Shown: piece after piece, positions 9,049 through 17,458 of the stretch
Layout: each line of letters starts with the position of its first letter
How positions within the stretch are numbered: the stretch's first letter is position 1
Assembly: GCA_016719815.1 (NCBI GenBank)
Contig: JADJYK010000014.1
Location: 62,001-126,000, forward strand
DNA: 64,000 nucleotides
Source: Chitinophagaceae bacterium
GTDB taxonomy: Bacteria > Bacteroidota > Bacteroidia > Chitinophagales > Chitinophagaceae
Reading direction: 5' to 3'
Position numbers and translations under genes: made by a program
The notes under the pieces: generated by a model
The model's database searches: none
What the model was told of the DNA's origin: nothing
Seen by the model: only the letters and a program-made list of their open reading frames with translations

Positions 9049-10257
9049 CTACTTCACCACTCCCAACTCCATCCCTATCTTAGTAAAGGCAGCAATGGCT
9101 TTGTCCAAATGATGCTGTTCGTGGGCAGCACTCAGTTGCACCCGTATGCGGGCCTGGCCTTTCGCCACCACCGGGAAGAAGAAGCCGATAACATAAATGC
9201 CTTCTTCCAGCAACTTGGCAGCCATGGTTTGCGCCAGCACTGCATCGTAAAGCATAATGGGCACAATCGGGTGGTCGCCGGGCTTTATGTCGAATCCAGC
9301 CTCTGTCATTTTACTGCGGAAATATTTTGTATTAAACTCCAGTTTGTCACGCAGTTCAGTGGTTTCTGTCAGCATATCCAGCACAGCTATCGAAGCACCT
9401 ACAATGGATGGTGCCAGTGTATTGCTGAACAGGTAAGGTCTCGATTTTTGCCTCAGCATATCAATTACCTCTTTACGTCCCGATGTAAAACCTCCGCTTG
9501 CTCCGCCCAGGGCTTTGCCCAATGTGCCGGTAATGATGTCAATCCTGCCCATCACTCCCCGGTATTCATGTGTGCCACGGCCGGTTTTGCCAATAAAACC
9601 CGATGAGTGACATTCATCCACCATGATAGCAGCATCGTATTGTTCGGCCAGTTTCACAATTTCATCCAGTTTTGCTATTGTGCCATCCATGCTGAATGAG
9701 CCATCGGTAACAATGATGCGGCTGCGGCAACTGGCGGCTTCTTTCAGTTTAGCCTCCAGGTCAGCCATATCGTTATGTTCATAACGGTAGCGTTGTGCTT
9801 TGCACAGGCGAACACCATCAATAATGCTGGCATGGTTGAGCGCATCGGAGATAATAGCGTCTTCTTCATTAAACAAGGGTTCAAACACACCGCCATTGGC
9901 ATCAAAAGCTGCGGCATATAATATGGTATCTTCTGTGCCGAGGAAGGCAGAAATTTTTTGTTCGAGTTCCTTATGAATATCCTGCGTGCCGCAAATAAAG
10001 CGGACACTGCTCATGCCATAGCCCCGGTGGTCAATGGCCTTGTTGGCGGCTTCAATTACTTTGGGGTGAGAGGAAAGGCCGAGGTAGTTATTGGCGCAAA
10101 AGTTAAGCACCGTTTTATCACCTGCCTTTCCAGCAGGCAGGTTCACCACTATTTCGGCCCCTTGCGGACTTTCAATTATCCGCTCTGATTTATAAAGACC
10201 TGATGCTTTGATGTCTTCAACTTCCTTTTCTATCCTTTGTGCAAGCTTTTCGTTCAT
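9049..10257 (-). CDS. kbl: Glycine C-acetyltransferase (2-amino-3-ketobutyrate CoA ligase)
   Basis: PLP enzyme of threonine catabolism that cleaves 2-amino-3-oxobutyrate with CoA to glycine and acetyl-CoA. Family landmarks are [71 protein letters not shown] and the PLP-lysine loop [15 protein letters not shown]. The ATG at 10257 ([15 protein letters not shown]) gives 402 residues; an in-frame upstream extension has no family support. An oddity is LPAGKAG after EIVVN, where relatives go straight into the [10 protein letters not shown] strand: it is encoded by a 23-base palindrome (10120-10142) and looks like an in-frame insertion. No threonine dehydrogenase gene is adjacent. Confidence 0.95.
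   Translation of the reverse strand: MNEKLAQRIEKEVEDIKASGLYKSERIIESPQGAEIVVNLPAGKAGDKTVLNFCANNYLGLSSHPKVIEAANKAIDHRGYGMSSVRFICGTQDIHKELEQKISAFLGTEDTILYAAAFDANGGVFEPLFNEEDAIISDALNHASIIDGVRLCKAQRYRYEHNDMADLEAKLKEAASCRSRIIVTDGSFSMDGTIAKLDEIVKLAEQYDAAIMVDECHSSGFIGKTGRGTHEYRGVMGRIDIITGTLGKALGGASGGFTSGRKEVIDMLRQKSRPYLFSNTLAPSIVGASIAVLDMLTETTELRDKLEFNTKYFRSKMTEAGFDIKPGDHPIVPIMLYDAVLAQTMAAKLLEEGIYVIGFFFPVVAKGQARIRVQLSAAHEQHHLDKAIAAFTKIGMELGVVK
10120..10142. repeat. 23-base palindromic element inserted in frame in kbl
   Basis: ACCTGCC and GGCAGGT form a perfect seven-base inverted repeat around a nine-base centre. In the kbl frame it encodes LPAGKAG, which is absent from usual Kbl proteins at this surface position. 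The arms share the CCTGCCTG core with elements at 25044-25079 and 58202-58216, suggesting a dispersed small palindromic element. Confidence 0.6.
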
Positions 10258-10513
10258 ATAGCAATGATTTTGGGCAAAGATAAAGCAAGAAGATGCGGAA
10301 AATATGCTGATGGCTTCTTTCAAACTGAAAAACAGGCTTTTGTAAAACTAAATTAGCTTCCCTTTACTTTTTTAGTACCGCTGCCTTATCATATGTGGCA
10401 CCTATACAAAAGTTCTTTGCCAAAAAAAGATTCATAAAAAAACTTCATGCAGAAAAAAAACCAGACTATCCCGAATTGATTGAAAACCAGCCTGTCTGAA
10501 GAGGCCAATAGAG

Positions 10514-10556
10514 TCTACGGATGCCCTGTTAAGATAAAATGGCCGGTTTCCGTAGA
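10514..10556. promoter_or_regulatory. Inverted repeat with an eight-base stem upstream of the phosphate operon
   Basis: TCTACGGA (10514-10521) is matched by TCCGTAGA (10549-10556), with a 27-base interior that itself holds TGCC and GGCC. No T tract follows, so it is not a standard terminator. It could be a folded leader, a protein site, or the remains of a repeat; the sequence does not decide. Confidence 0.35.
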
Positions 10557-10667
10557 TAAAATTAAGGTGAAATGATCCAAAAAACCTATACAATTCCTTT
10601 ACAAAAAATCATATTCTTTAATATAAGACCTCTACACACATATATTATAGTATTGATTTTCAGCAAA

Positions 10668-10683
10668 TATGATCTTCATCATA
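10668..10683. promoter_or_regulatory. FNR/CRP-like palindromic operator
   Basis: TATGAT-CTTC-ATCATA is a perfect six-base inverted repeat with a four-base spacer and contains TGAT-N4-ATCA, the core of FNR-type sites. It is 99 bases before the TTG start of the DUF47 gene, a plausible place for an activator site. Which regulator binds is not known from the window. Confidence 0.45.
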
Positions 10684-10781
10684 ACTATACAGGTTTAACA
10701 GTTAGATACATGTCTGACTTTAATCAGCAGCAGTGGCCGTTGCCTCCATCTACTTTTAACATATAAAAGAAGGAGGTAACC

Positions 10782-11425
10782 TTGTTTTTTTCAAAGGCAA
10801 ATAAAACCATCGAACTGATTGACAGCTTTTTCAACTGTGTTGACCAAACATTGCTGCTTTTTAAAGAAGGGGTGAAGAACTACCTGTATAAGAATACAGA
10901 GAATTTTAACAATAACCTGCAGTCGCTTGCCAACCTGGAAATAGAATCGGACCAGATACGCCGCAAAATTGAAAACACTTTATATACCCAATCCCTGATG
11001 CCTCAGTTGCGGGGCGATATTTTACGCTTGCTGGAAGAAATGGACAAACTGATTGACCACTCTAAGAAGAATCTTTTTCAATTTGACGTAGAGACTCCAT
11101 TAGTACCCAGGAACTGGTGCAAGACTTCATAAAACTTACACAGGTATCTGTATCCGCTGCTGAGTCTGTTATTCCGGCAGCAAAGTCCTATTTCAACGAA
11201 CCGGCAACTGTTAGTGAAAAGATTCACCGGGTATTTTTTTATGAAAAGGAAACAGATGTACTGGCTGATGTGGTACGCAGGAAAATTTTCAGGGAGATGA
11301 CCTCTTTAAAACTCAGTGAAAAGTTTCACTTACGATATTTCACTCTTCACATTGAGAATATATCCGACACTGCGGAAAAGGTGGCTGATTTATTAACAAT
11401 TATGGCTATTAAAAGAATTGTGTAG
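10782..11425 (+). CDS. DUF47 / PhoU-like accessory protein of PiT transporter (one frameshift)
   Basis: An alpha-helical protein of about 214 residues matching the DUF47 (TIGR00153-type) family, which accompanies PiT phosphate transporters and is thought to regulate them. Helical landmarks are TLLLFKEGVKNYL, LANLEIESDQIRRKIENTLY, RGDILRLLEEMDKLIDHS and, in the second half, HIENISDTAEKVADLLTIM. The frame is lost near the CCC at 11106-11108; one added C joins ETPLVP to QELVQDFIKLTQVSV. The start is TTG at 10782 (MFFSKANKTIEL), supported by a strong AGGAGG site 11 bases upstream, unusual in a phylum that rarely uses Shine-Dalgarno sequences. The stop is four bases before the PiT start, so translation is likely coupled. 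Confidence 0.82.
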
Positions 11426-11428
11426 CAG

Positions 11429-13170
11429 ATGTTGTTCCTGTTTTTCATAACAAGTGGTTTATTTCTTGGCTGGTCGCTGGGCGCCAACGATGCGGCCAAT
11501 GTATTTGGAACAGCAGTTGGTTCAAGAATGATAAAATTCAGGAGAGCGGCCATAGTCGCCAGCATTTTTGTAATTATCGGAGCCACTATTCAGGGTGCCG
11601 GCACTACCCAAACCTTATCCGAGCTTGGCTCGATAGATGCATTGGGCGGGGCCTTTACTGTTGCCCTTTGTTCAGCCGCTGTTGTTACCTGGATGACTTA
11701 CAAAAAACTGCCCGTTTCAACCAGCCAAGCAATTGTTGGCGCCATCATTGGCTGGTGTTTTTACACCTCCAATACTGTGGACTACTCGGTGCTGACAGTT
11801 ATCGTAACTTCCTGGATAACCGGCCCTGTACTAGGAGCTGTTTTTTCTGCCTTTCTTTACTTTTGATGCGGCGATATATCCGGAAATCAAAGTCCATGTA
11901 ATAAAAATGGACGGATATATCAAACATGGACTGATAATTGTCGGCGCTTTTGGTGCTTATAGCCTCGGTGCAAATAACATTGCCAATGTTATGGGTGTGT
12001 TTGTAAACTCGGCAAGCTTCACCATTAACATCGGTTCATTCAGTGTAAACTCAGTTCAGGCTCTTTTCTTTCTGGGAGGAGTTTCCATTGCCATTGGCAT
12101 TCTTACCTACAGCAAGAAAGTAATGGGTACTGTTGGCGAAGGAATACTTGAGATAACACCCGAAACAGCTATAGTAGTTGTTTGTCGCAGGCTTTTGTGC
12201 TTTTTTTTTTTCTTCAACAGCACTTTCAAATTTATTTGTCAGTATTGGGTTACCGTCTATTCCGCTTGTACCCGTATCAAGCACACAGGTAGTAGTTGGT
12301 TCGTAATTGGAATTGGAGCGGTAAAAGGCGTGCAGGAAATACGGTTTAAACAATTAGGAAGCATAATGATTGGCTGGATACTGACACCGGTAATAGCTGG
12401 TATTGCTACTTTCTTCAGCCTTTTTTTTGTAAATAATGTGTTCAAAGTAACTATTACAGCCAAAGCATTGCAACCCGGACAGGTCTCCACCATTAATCAA
12501 GGTCCTACCATAATTAACCTGCCGGCTAATACCGGCCTGATTGTTTTACTATAGATTGCAAGCAATACTTTATTATCGCCATTTCAATCTATTTACAGCA
12601 TAACAGAAATAAAGTGCTGAACACAAAAAGCAACGACAGATGGGCCGAACAACTGCAATTTGCAGAGTTACAAAAATCACTTTCTGAAATTGAAATAAAG
12701 AATGTACGAATAGAAAACAATACACTGACAGAAAGGCTGGATGAAAAAGAAAAGAACTTGTAACCTATGCCTTGAACATTGCAGAACAAAGGCAGTTTTT
12801 GGAATCTACCCTGCTGCTGCTGGAAGAAAGCCTGCATGAAACTGAAATCCATAAGAAGAATGCACAACTACATGAGCTAATCAAGAATATCAAACGAAAG
12901 ATGAGCTTTTCTGACGAGATTGAACAAATCTATCAACAAGCCGAACAAGTAAATGATGAATTTCCCAGCCGGCTATCTACTGTATCTCCAAATCTTTCTG
13001 CACAGGAAAAGAAACTGGCATTACTGCTAAGGGTGGGTTTCAGCAGCAAAGAAATAGCACCTCTTCTCAATATTTCTCCAAAAAGTGTAGAGATAGCAAG
13101 GTACAGGCTTCGCAAAAAATTAGATCTGAAAAAAGAAGAAAACTTAACACAATTCATAAAAACAATTTAA
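11429..13170 (+). CDS. PiT-family phosphate transporter continuing into coiled coil and LuxR-type HTH (several frameshifts)
   Basis: The N-terminal part has the two PiT signatures, SLGANDAANVFGTAVGS and SLGANNIANVMGVFVNS, plus YKKLPVSTSQAIVGAIIGW and, after repair, a second SSTQVVVGS, so it is an inner-membrane Pi symporter of two repeats. Breaks occur near 11863, 11890, 12178 and 12301. The transporter frame then stops at 12554 within a helix-like stretch (NTGLIVLL). The next frame is open with no start codon: it gives a hydrophobic segment (FIIAISIYL), a long coiled coil (LNTKSNDRW to about IENNTLTERL and on) and, after another break at 12760, a GerE/LuxR-type HTH with SSKEIAPLLNISPKSVEIAR. 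I infer one gene of about 580 residues. The alternative is a separate HTH gene that has lost its start. Confidence 0.65.
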
Positions 13171-13189
13171 TCACTCAAATATTACGTTT

Positions 13190-14556
13190 ATGAAACGGAC
13201 AATGATTATTATGGTGCTGGCTTTGTTGCTCAATACAACTTACGCACAGGAGACCAAAGACACCAGCCGCCAGGACAGGTTTAACCAATATGGCAGGCTG
13301 ATAAGCCGCTCACCCCTTGATGTTGAAAACAGAAATGGCATTCTTGTATTCGAATCAAAAAACCAGGATTACCGTCTCTGGTTTGATATAAGGGTACAGG
13401 TAGATGCCCAAATGTTTTCGAATAAAACAATGAACAAGATTGGCAACGGAACATCCATCCGCAGGGCAAGATTTGCCGCTAAAACTAACCTTACACCAAA
13501 CTGGTATGGAGAAATTGACCTGGATTTTGCAAATGGTATTTTGGAATTGAACGATGCCTATATACAGTACGACTTCAGAAATGGCCTTGCTTTCAGAACT
13601 GGTAATTTCAAAGAAAGGTTTTCAATGGCTCAAACATCATCTTCCCGTTACCTTAATTTCTTAGAAAGGGCGATGGTGGTTACCACTTTTGCTCCCTCCC
13701 GCCATCTCGGACTTGAAGGCTCCTACAGCGGAAAACATTTCCTTGCTGCCGGTGGTGTTTTCTTCCAGGAAATTGAAGATGCTGAAATGAGGACTTTTGT
13801 AGAAGATAACAATAAAGACTATGGCAGGGACGAAGGAGTTTCACTTACAGGTAAATTGGCTATTCAGCCATTTGGAGACAATAAAGGAATACGGCGGACA
13901 TGTTGCGTATGCACATTCTTACAGGCAACCCAAAACAAGTGTTGAAGCTGCTGAATACGGCGGAGTTCGTTACAGCTCAAGGTCTTTAAGCAGCATCAAC
14001 CGGAAAAATATCTTGATACAGATATTATTCCCAACGTAAGCCACACTATGCTTAGCAATATTGAAGTTGCCGGTTATTACAAAGGGTTGGGATTCCAGGC
14101 TGAATACATAAAAAGTAATATACACAGAAAGAACGATCTGCCAACCTTAAATTATGATGGATTTTATGCTCAGGCAGCTTGCTTGCTTTTTGGCGGACGG
14201 CAGTTTTATAATAAAACAGAAGCCGAATTCAGCCAGCCATACCGTGGAAAAAAATGGGGTGATGTAGAACTCGCATTACGTTATGACAATATCAACATGA
14301 ATGATGAAAACGTTAATGGTGGTTCTGCAGAAGCTTTTACCGCAGGTGTTAACTTTTATGCAGCCAAGAATGTAAGATTTCAGTTAAACTACAGTTATGT
14401 AAACCACGACAGGTATGCCAGTGGCAAGAAAAACTGTATGTTGGATATGATCTTTCCGGCAATCTGACCAAAGACCCCACACAAGTGGCAAATGCAAATG
14501 GCCATGCAGGTGAAGATTACGGGATGCTGGGTGTTCGTTGCGAAATAAACTTCTAA
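13190..14556 (+). CDS. Phosphate-selective-type porin (OprO/OprP family), three frameshifts
   Basis: Signal peptide MKRTMIIMVLALLLNTTYAQ followed by a beta-barrel with alternating residues. NGTSIRRARFAAKTNLTPNW, DLDFANGILELNDAYIQYDF and RTGNFKERFSMAQTSSSRYL are typical of the OprO/OprP family, which lets phosphate or pyrophosphate through the outer membrane. The repaired chain has about 455 residues and ends in Phe (GVRCEINF), as outer-membrane barrels do. Breaks are near 13885, in the A-run 14004-14008 and in the A-run 14429-14433, the last two repaired by adding an A. It starts 20 bases after the PiT-HTH stop, which places import through both membranes in one operon. Confidence 0.82.
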
Positions 14557-14583
14557 ACATTAATCATCATTAAAACAAAATAT

Positions 14584-15450
14584 ATGAAACTGAATTATTT
14601 AATCGGCATTCTTTTTAGTATGGCCTTGTTTACCTCCTCTTGCGTAAGGATGAAATGTATAATGGCCCTGCAACTATTACAAACGTTGCTTTCGCCCCAT
14701 CCACAGTAACACCTGATGATGCAGTAACCGTTACTGCAACAATAACATCTATTCAGGGAGTTGCATCAGCTTCTGTTTTTTATAAAGCAAATTCTGGAAG
14801 CTATGTTTCTGTTCCGATGACAGCCGGAAGCAACAACTCATACACAGGAAGTATTCCAAAACAGGTTGACCAGACAAATATTGCTTTTTATGTAAATGCT
14901 GTTACAAGCAAAGGAGTAGAAAACAAATCGGCTGAGAAAACATATAAAGTAGGCGCTATACCGCCAAATTATGCCGCAATTATACTCAACGAAGTAGATG
15001 GAAACACCAAATACGTTGAACTGTTTAATAATTCTGCAGCTCCGGTAAATATTTCAGGAATGATAATTCTGAAAAACACTGTTTCATTAAAGAATGCAGA
15101 CAGCCCAAACTGGGCCGTTCCCAACCGGTACTATTCTGCCGGCAAATGGTTATGGCATAATCAAATGCAGTGGTTATACTGCAACAGCCGACCCTGCTGC
15201 CATTACTATCGGAACTGTGGGTGATGGCATGTCTGCCAAACAAACTCTGCTTCTCGAACTTACAAAACCTGATGGAACCGTTATCAGCACTTTCCAAAGA
15301 GGCGTTGCCCCCTGGGGAACTACAATTTCTGCCATTGCAACGACTGATTCATATAGCCGTGTTCCAAATGGTTCAGCCACCTGGAAACTGGCATTACAAA
15401 CACCAGGAAAAGTGAATGGTGCTTCAACAGGAGACATTCCCGTCCTTTAA
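14584..15450 (+). CDS. Lamin tail domain lipoprotein (two frameshifts)
   Basis: ATG at 14584 gives MKLNYLIGILFSMALFTSSC, a lipoprotein signal; one missing C near 14644 breaks the frame right after the lipobox, and the chain continues RKDEMYNGPATITN. Residues about 30-120 form an Ig-like beta domain (VTPDDAVTVTATITS, GSYVSVPMTAGSNNSYTG). The C-terminal half is a lamin tail domain with IILNEVDGNTKYVELFNNS and APVNISGMIIL, broken once near 15127 by an extra C. These domains are common in secreted Bacteroidota proteins, often with phosphatases or nucleases. The likely role is a surface-exposed binding partner, perhaps of the porin before it, but this is inference from position only. Confidence 0.72.
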
Positions 15451-15492
15451 ACTTACAGTAAACAAAAATCAATTATCATTAAAAAAAAAAAA

Positions 15493-16134
15493 ATGAGTAA
15501 AGAAGAAATTAAAAATTGGAGAAATCTCAAAACCCCGTTTTGAATTCCGTTCTTTCGGACAAAGCTTTGATACAGCGGCAAAACGTATGGCCCGTTTGTC
15601 AATGCCTGTTCCTGAAAAGTATGGGAAAGGCACAGCGATGAAATATATATTTTGAGCCGCAAAAATGATATCAATAACACCAAGATTCGTGATGGAAAAA
15701 TGGATATTAAAACCTATGTGCAAACGGGTGATGGTCTTGAACAATGGAATCCGCTGATGAAAGGTGAGTTCCCTATTTCAGCCGAAGTGCTGAAGAAGGA
15801 AGTATTTCCTGCCTTCCAGGTTACTATGCCGGAGTTGACAAAAGATACTTACACATACAACGAGTTCATTGAAATGATTAATAATCATCCTGATTTACAA
15901 GCTGTAAAAGTGCATAAACAACGTTTTGGCTATATGGTTAATAATACCATTTGCGAAACTGGTGCTGTTTTGATTAACGGAGCAAAGATTGAAACCATCA
16001 ATTCTGAGTCAACCGAGGTGGAGGATATTAAAAAAACCATTAAGGATGTGGGACTGGAAGGTGTTGAAAATATCAATTACCTGCAGGCAATCAAAAGAGT
16101 GATAGGAATGATTGACAAACCATTAGCAAACTAA
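15493..16134 (+). CDS. Divergent CYTH-like protein, function unknown (two frameshifts)
   Basis: About 213 residues once repaired (breaks near 15512 and 15628). The start is the ATG directly after a run of 13 A. The strand order resembles a CYTH tunnel fold: RFEFRSFGQSF, then DEIYILSRKNDINNTKIRDG with MDIKTYVQTG, then VKVHKQRFGYMVNNTICETG and a terminal ENINYLQAIKRVIG. It lacks a clear ExExK signature, so I call it CYTH-like only on pattern, next to an unmistakable CYTH gene. If it is a member, it may bind polyphosphate or a triphosphate, as the VTC polymerase domain does. Its position in a phosphate operon agrees with that, but this is not proof. Confidence 0.5.
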
Positions 16135-16147
16135 AAAATCAAACACA

Positions 16148-16618
16148 ATGGGCCAGGAAATAGAAAAGAAGTTTCTTGTTACTTCTGATGAGTTTAAAAA
16201 ACAAGCATCAAAAGAAACCCGCATTACACAGGGTTATATTTCTTCTGTTCCGGAAAGAACAGTAAGAGTGAGAATAAAAGGAAAATCCGGTTTTATAACC
16301 ATCAAAGGCATTGGAAATGATTCCGGAGCTTCAAGATTTGAATGGGAAAAAGAAATTCCTGTTAGTGAAGTGGAAGACCTGCTGAAAATATGTGAACCCG
16401 GTGTTATTGACAAAACCCGATATGAAGTAAAGCTGGGCAACCACACTTTTGAAGTGGATGAATTTTATGGAGAAAATCAGGGACTTGTTGTAGCCGAAGT
16501 AGAGCTCGAAAATGAAACAGATCATTTTGAAAAACCATCCTGGCTCGGAGTTGAAGTTACAGGTGATGTGAAGTACTACAACTCCATGCTGATGAAGAAT
16601 CCTTATACCAAATGGTAG
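16148..16618 (+). CDS. CYTH domain protein (inorganic triphosphatase-like)
   Basis: A 156-residue stand-alone CYTH protein. The N-terminus MGQEIEKKFLVTSDEF has the ExExK signature, followed by TQGYISSVPERTVRVRIKG (tunnel Arg/Lys), FITIKGIGNDSGASRFEWEK, TRYEVKLGNHTFEVDEFYG and VVAEVELENETDHFEKPSWL. This acidic and basic set is that of short bacterial CYTH enzymes, several of which hydrolyse inorganic triphosphate. In a PiT/porin operon this suggests a role in tripolyphosphate or polyphosphate turnover. The frame is intact. It begins 13 bases after the preceding CYTH-like gene and is followed by a terminator, so it is last in the operon. Confidence 0.88.
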   Translation: MGQEIEKKFLVTSDEFKKQASKETRITQGYISSVPERTVRVRIKGKSGFITIKGIGNDSGASRFEWEKEIPVSEVEDLLKICEPGVIDKTRYEVKLGNHTFEVDEFYGENQGLVVAEVELENETDHFEKPSWLGVEVTGDVKYYNSMLMKNPYTKW

Positions 16619-16639
16619 TAATATCTGAGTATTAAATAC

Positions 16640-16680
16640 AGCAGCCGGTCATTATTAATAAATGATGACTGGCTGCTTTT
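16640..16680 (+). terminator. Terminator closing the phosphate operon
   Basis: AGCAGCCGGTCAT (16640-16652) pairs with ATGACTGGCTGCT (16665-16677) over 13 positions with one G-T pair, loop of 12, followed by TTT. It separates the CYTH gene from the next gene. Confidence 0.75.
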
Positions 16681-16686
16681 CTGACG

Positions 16687-17437
16687 ATGCAGCTTGTAAA
16701 CAAAATATTTTTTTTGGCCCTGCCTGTTCTTTTACTGTCATGCAGCAAAAGTGGTAATGATGGGCCTGCACCCGAAAAAGAATACGAGGAATTTTCTACA
16801 CTGGTTCCGGGGTTTTCGGGTTTATGCTACAGTGCAGACAGAACAAGTTTTTTTGCAGTAAGTGATAACAGCGGCATTTATGAACTATTAACCGATGGAA
16901 CGACAAAGCGAAAACTCCCATACACCGGCACCAACGATTTTGAGGCGATTGCCATAAACCCTACTTCAGGAAAATTATACCTGGCTGATGAATCATTGAT
17001 GAATATTTATTTACTTTCTGCAGATGAGCAATCGTTAACTCTCGTATCACATATAGCTGTTTCAGGAGGTGTAAGCAATAAAGGAATTGAAGGTCTCTGT
17101 TATGGCTCAGATACTCTTTACATAGCCAACCAGGAATCACCAACTTTACTCATCAAATACTCTTTATCATCTCAATCCGAAACCAGTCGCAGACAGGTAA
17201 ACTTAGCATATTATTTATCTGATGTTTTTCTCTGACAATAGCGATAACACACTTTGGTTCTGCGACAGCCAGCAAAAAATGATTTTTAATTGCAACCTTA
17301 ACGGAGATGTTCTTGAATCACAAGAAATAAACTATGTTTCAAAAGCAGAAGCCATTGTTGTTGACAGATCAACGAATACGGCCTGGGTAGGATGCGACCA
17401 GACATCAAAATTATTTAAGATAAAACTCAAAATATAA
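16687..17437 (+). CDS. SdiA-regulated-domain lipoprotein (one frameshift)
   Basis: Lipoprotein signal (ALPVLLLSCSKSGNDG) then a beta-propeller-like domain: LVPGFSGLCYSADRTSFFAV, KLPYTGTNDFEAIAINPTSG, LYLADESLMNIYLL and NKGIEGLCYGSDTLYIANQE. These repeats with E-A-I and E-G-L are characteristic of the SdiA-regulated (YjiK-like) family, of unknown biochemical function. The frame breaks near 17222 in a T run; the second part continues FFSDNSDNTLWFCDSQ to KAEAIVVDRSTNTAWVG. It is the first gene of the unit that runs to the terminator at 20.8 kb. Confidence 0.75.
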
Positions 17438-17458
17438 TGCCTTTCAAAAAAAGCGAGT

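Larger units (their letters stand above)
10258..10781. other. Intergenic region upstream of the phosphate operon
   Basis: This stretch of about 520 bases separates divergent kbl and the DUF47 gene. It holds no convincing gene. It contains an inverted repeat TCTACGGA/TCCGTAGA (10514-10521, 10549-10556) and a perfect FNR/CRP-like palindrome (10668-10683), each listed separately. A short open stretch ending at about 10497 has no good start codon and is not called. Confidence 0.6.

Noticed and set aside
9109..9606. 165-residue open frame on the plus strand inside kbl
   Set aside because: It is antisense to a clear enzyme gene, and its composition (His, Cys, Gln-rich without pattern) shows it is a shadow frame.
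10396..10497. Short open stretch reading about APIQKFFAKKRFIKKLHAEKK before the phosphate operon
   Set aside because: It has no ATG, only a possible GTG, no family match, and is probably chance or a remnant. It was not called as a gene.
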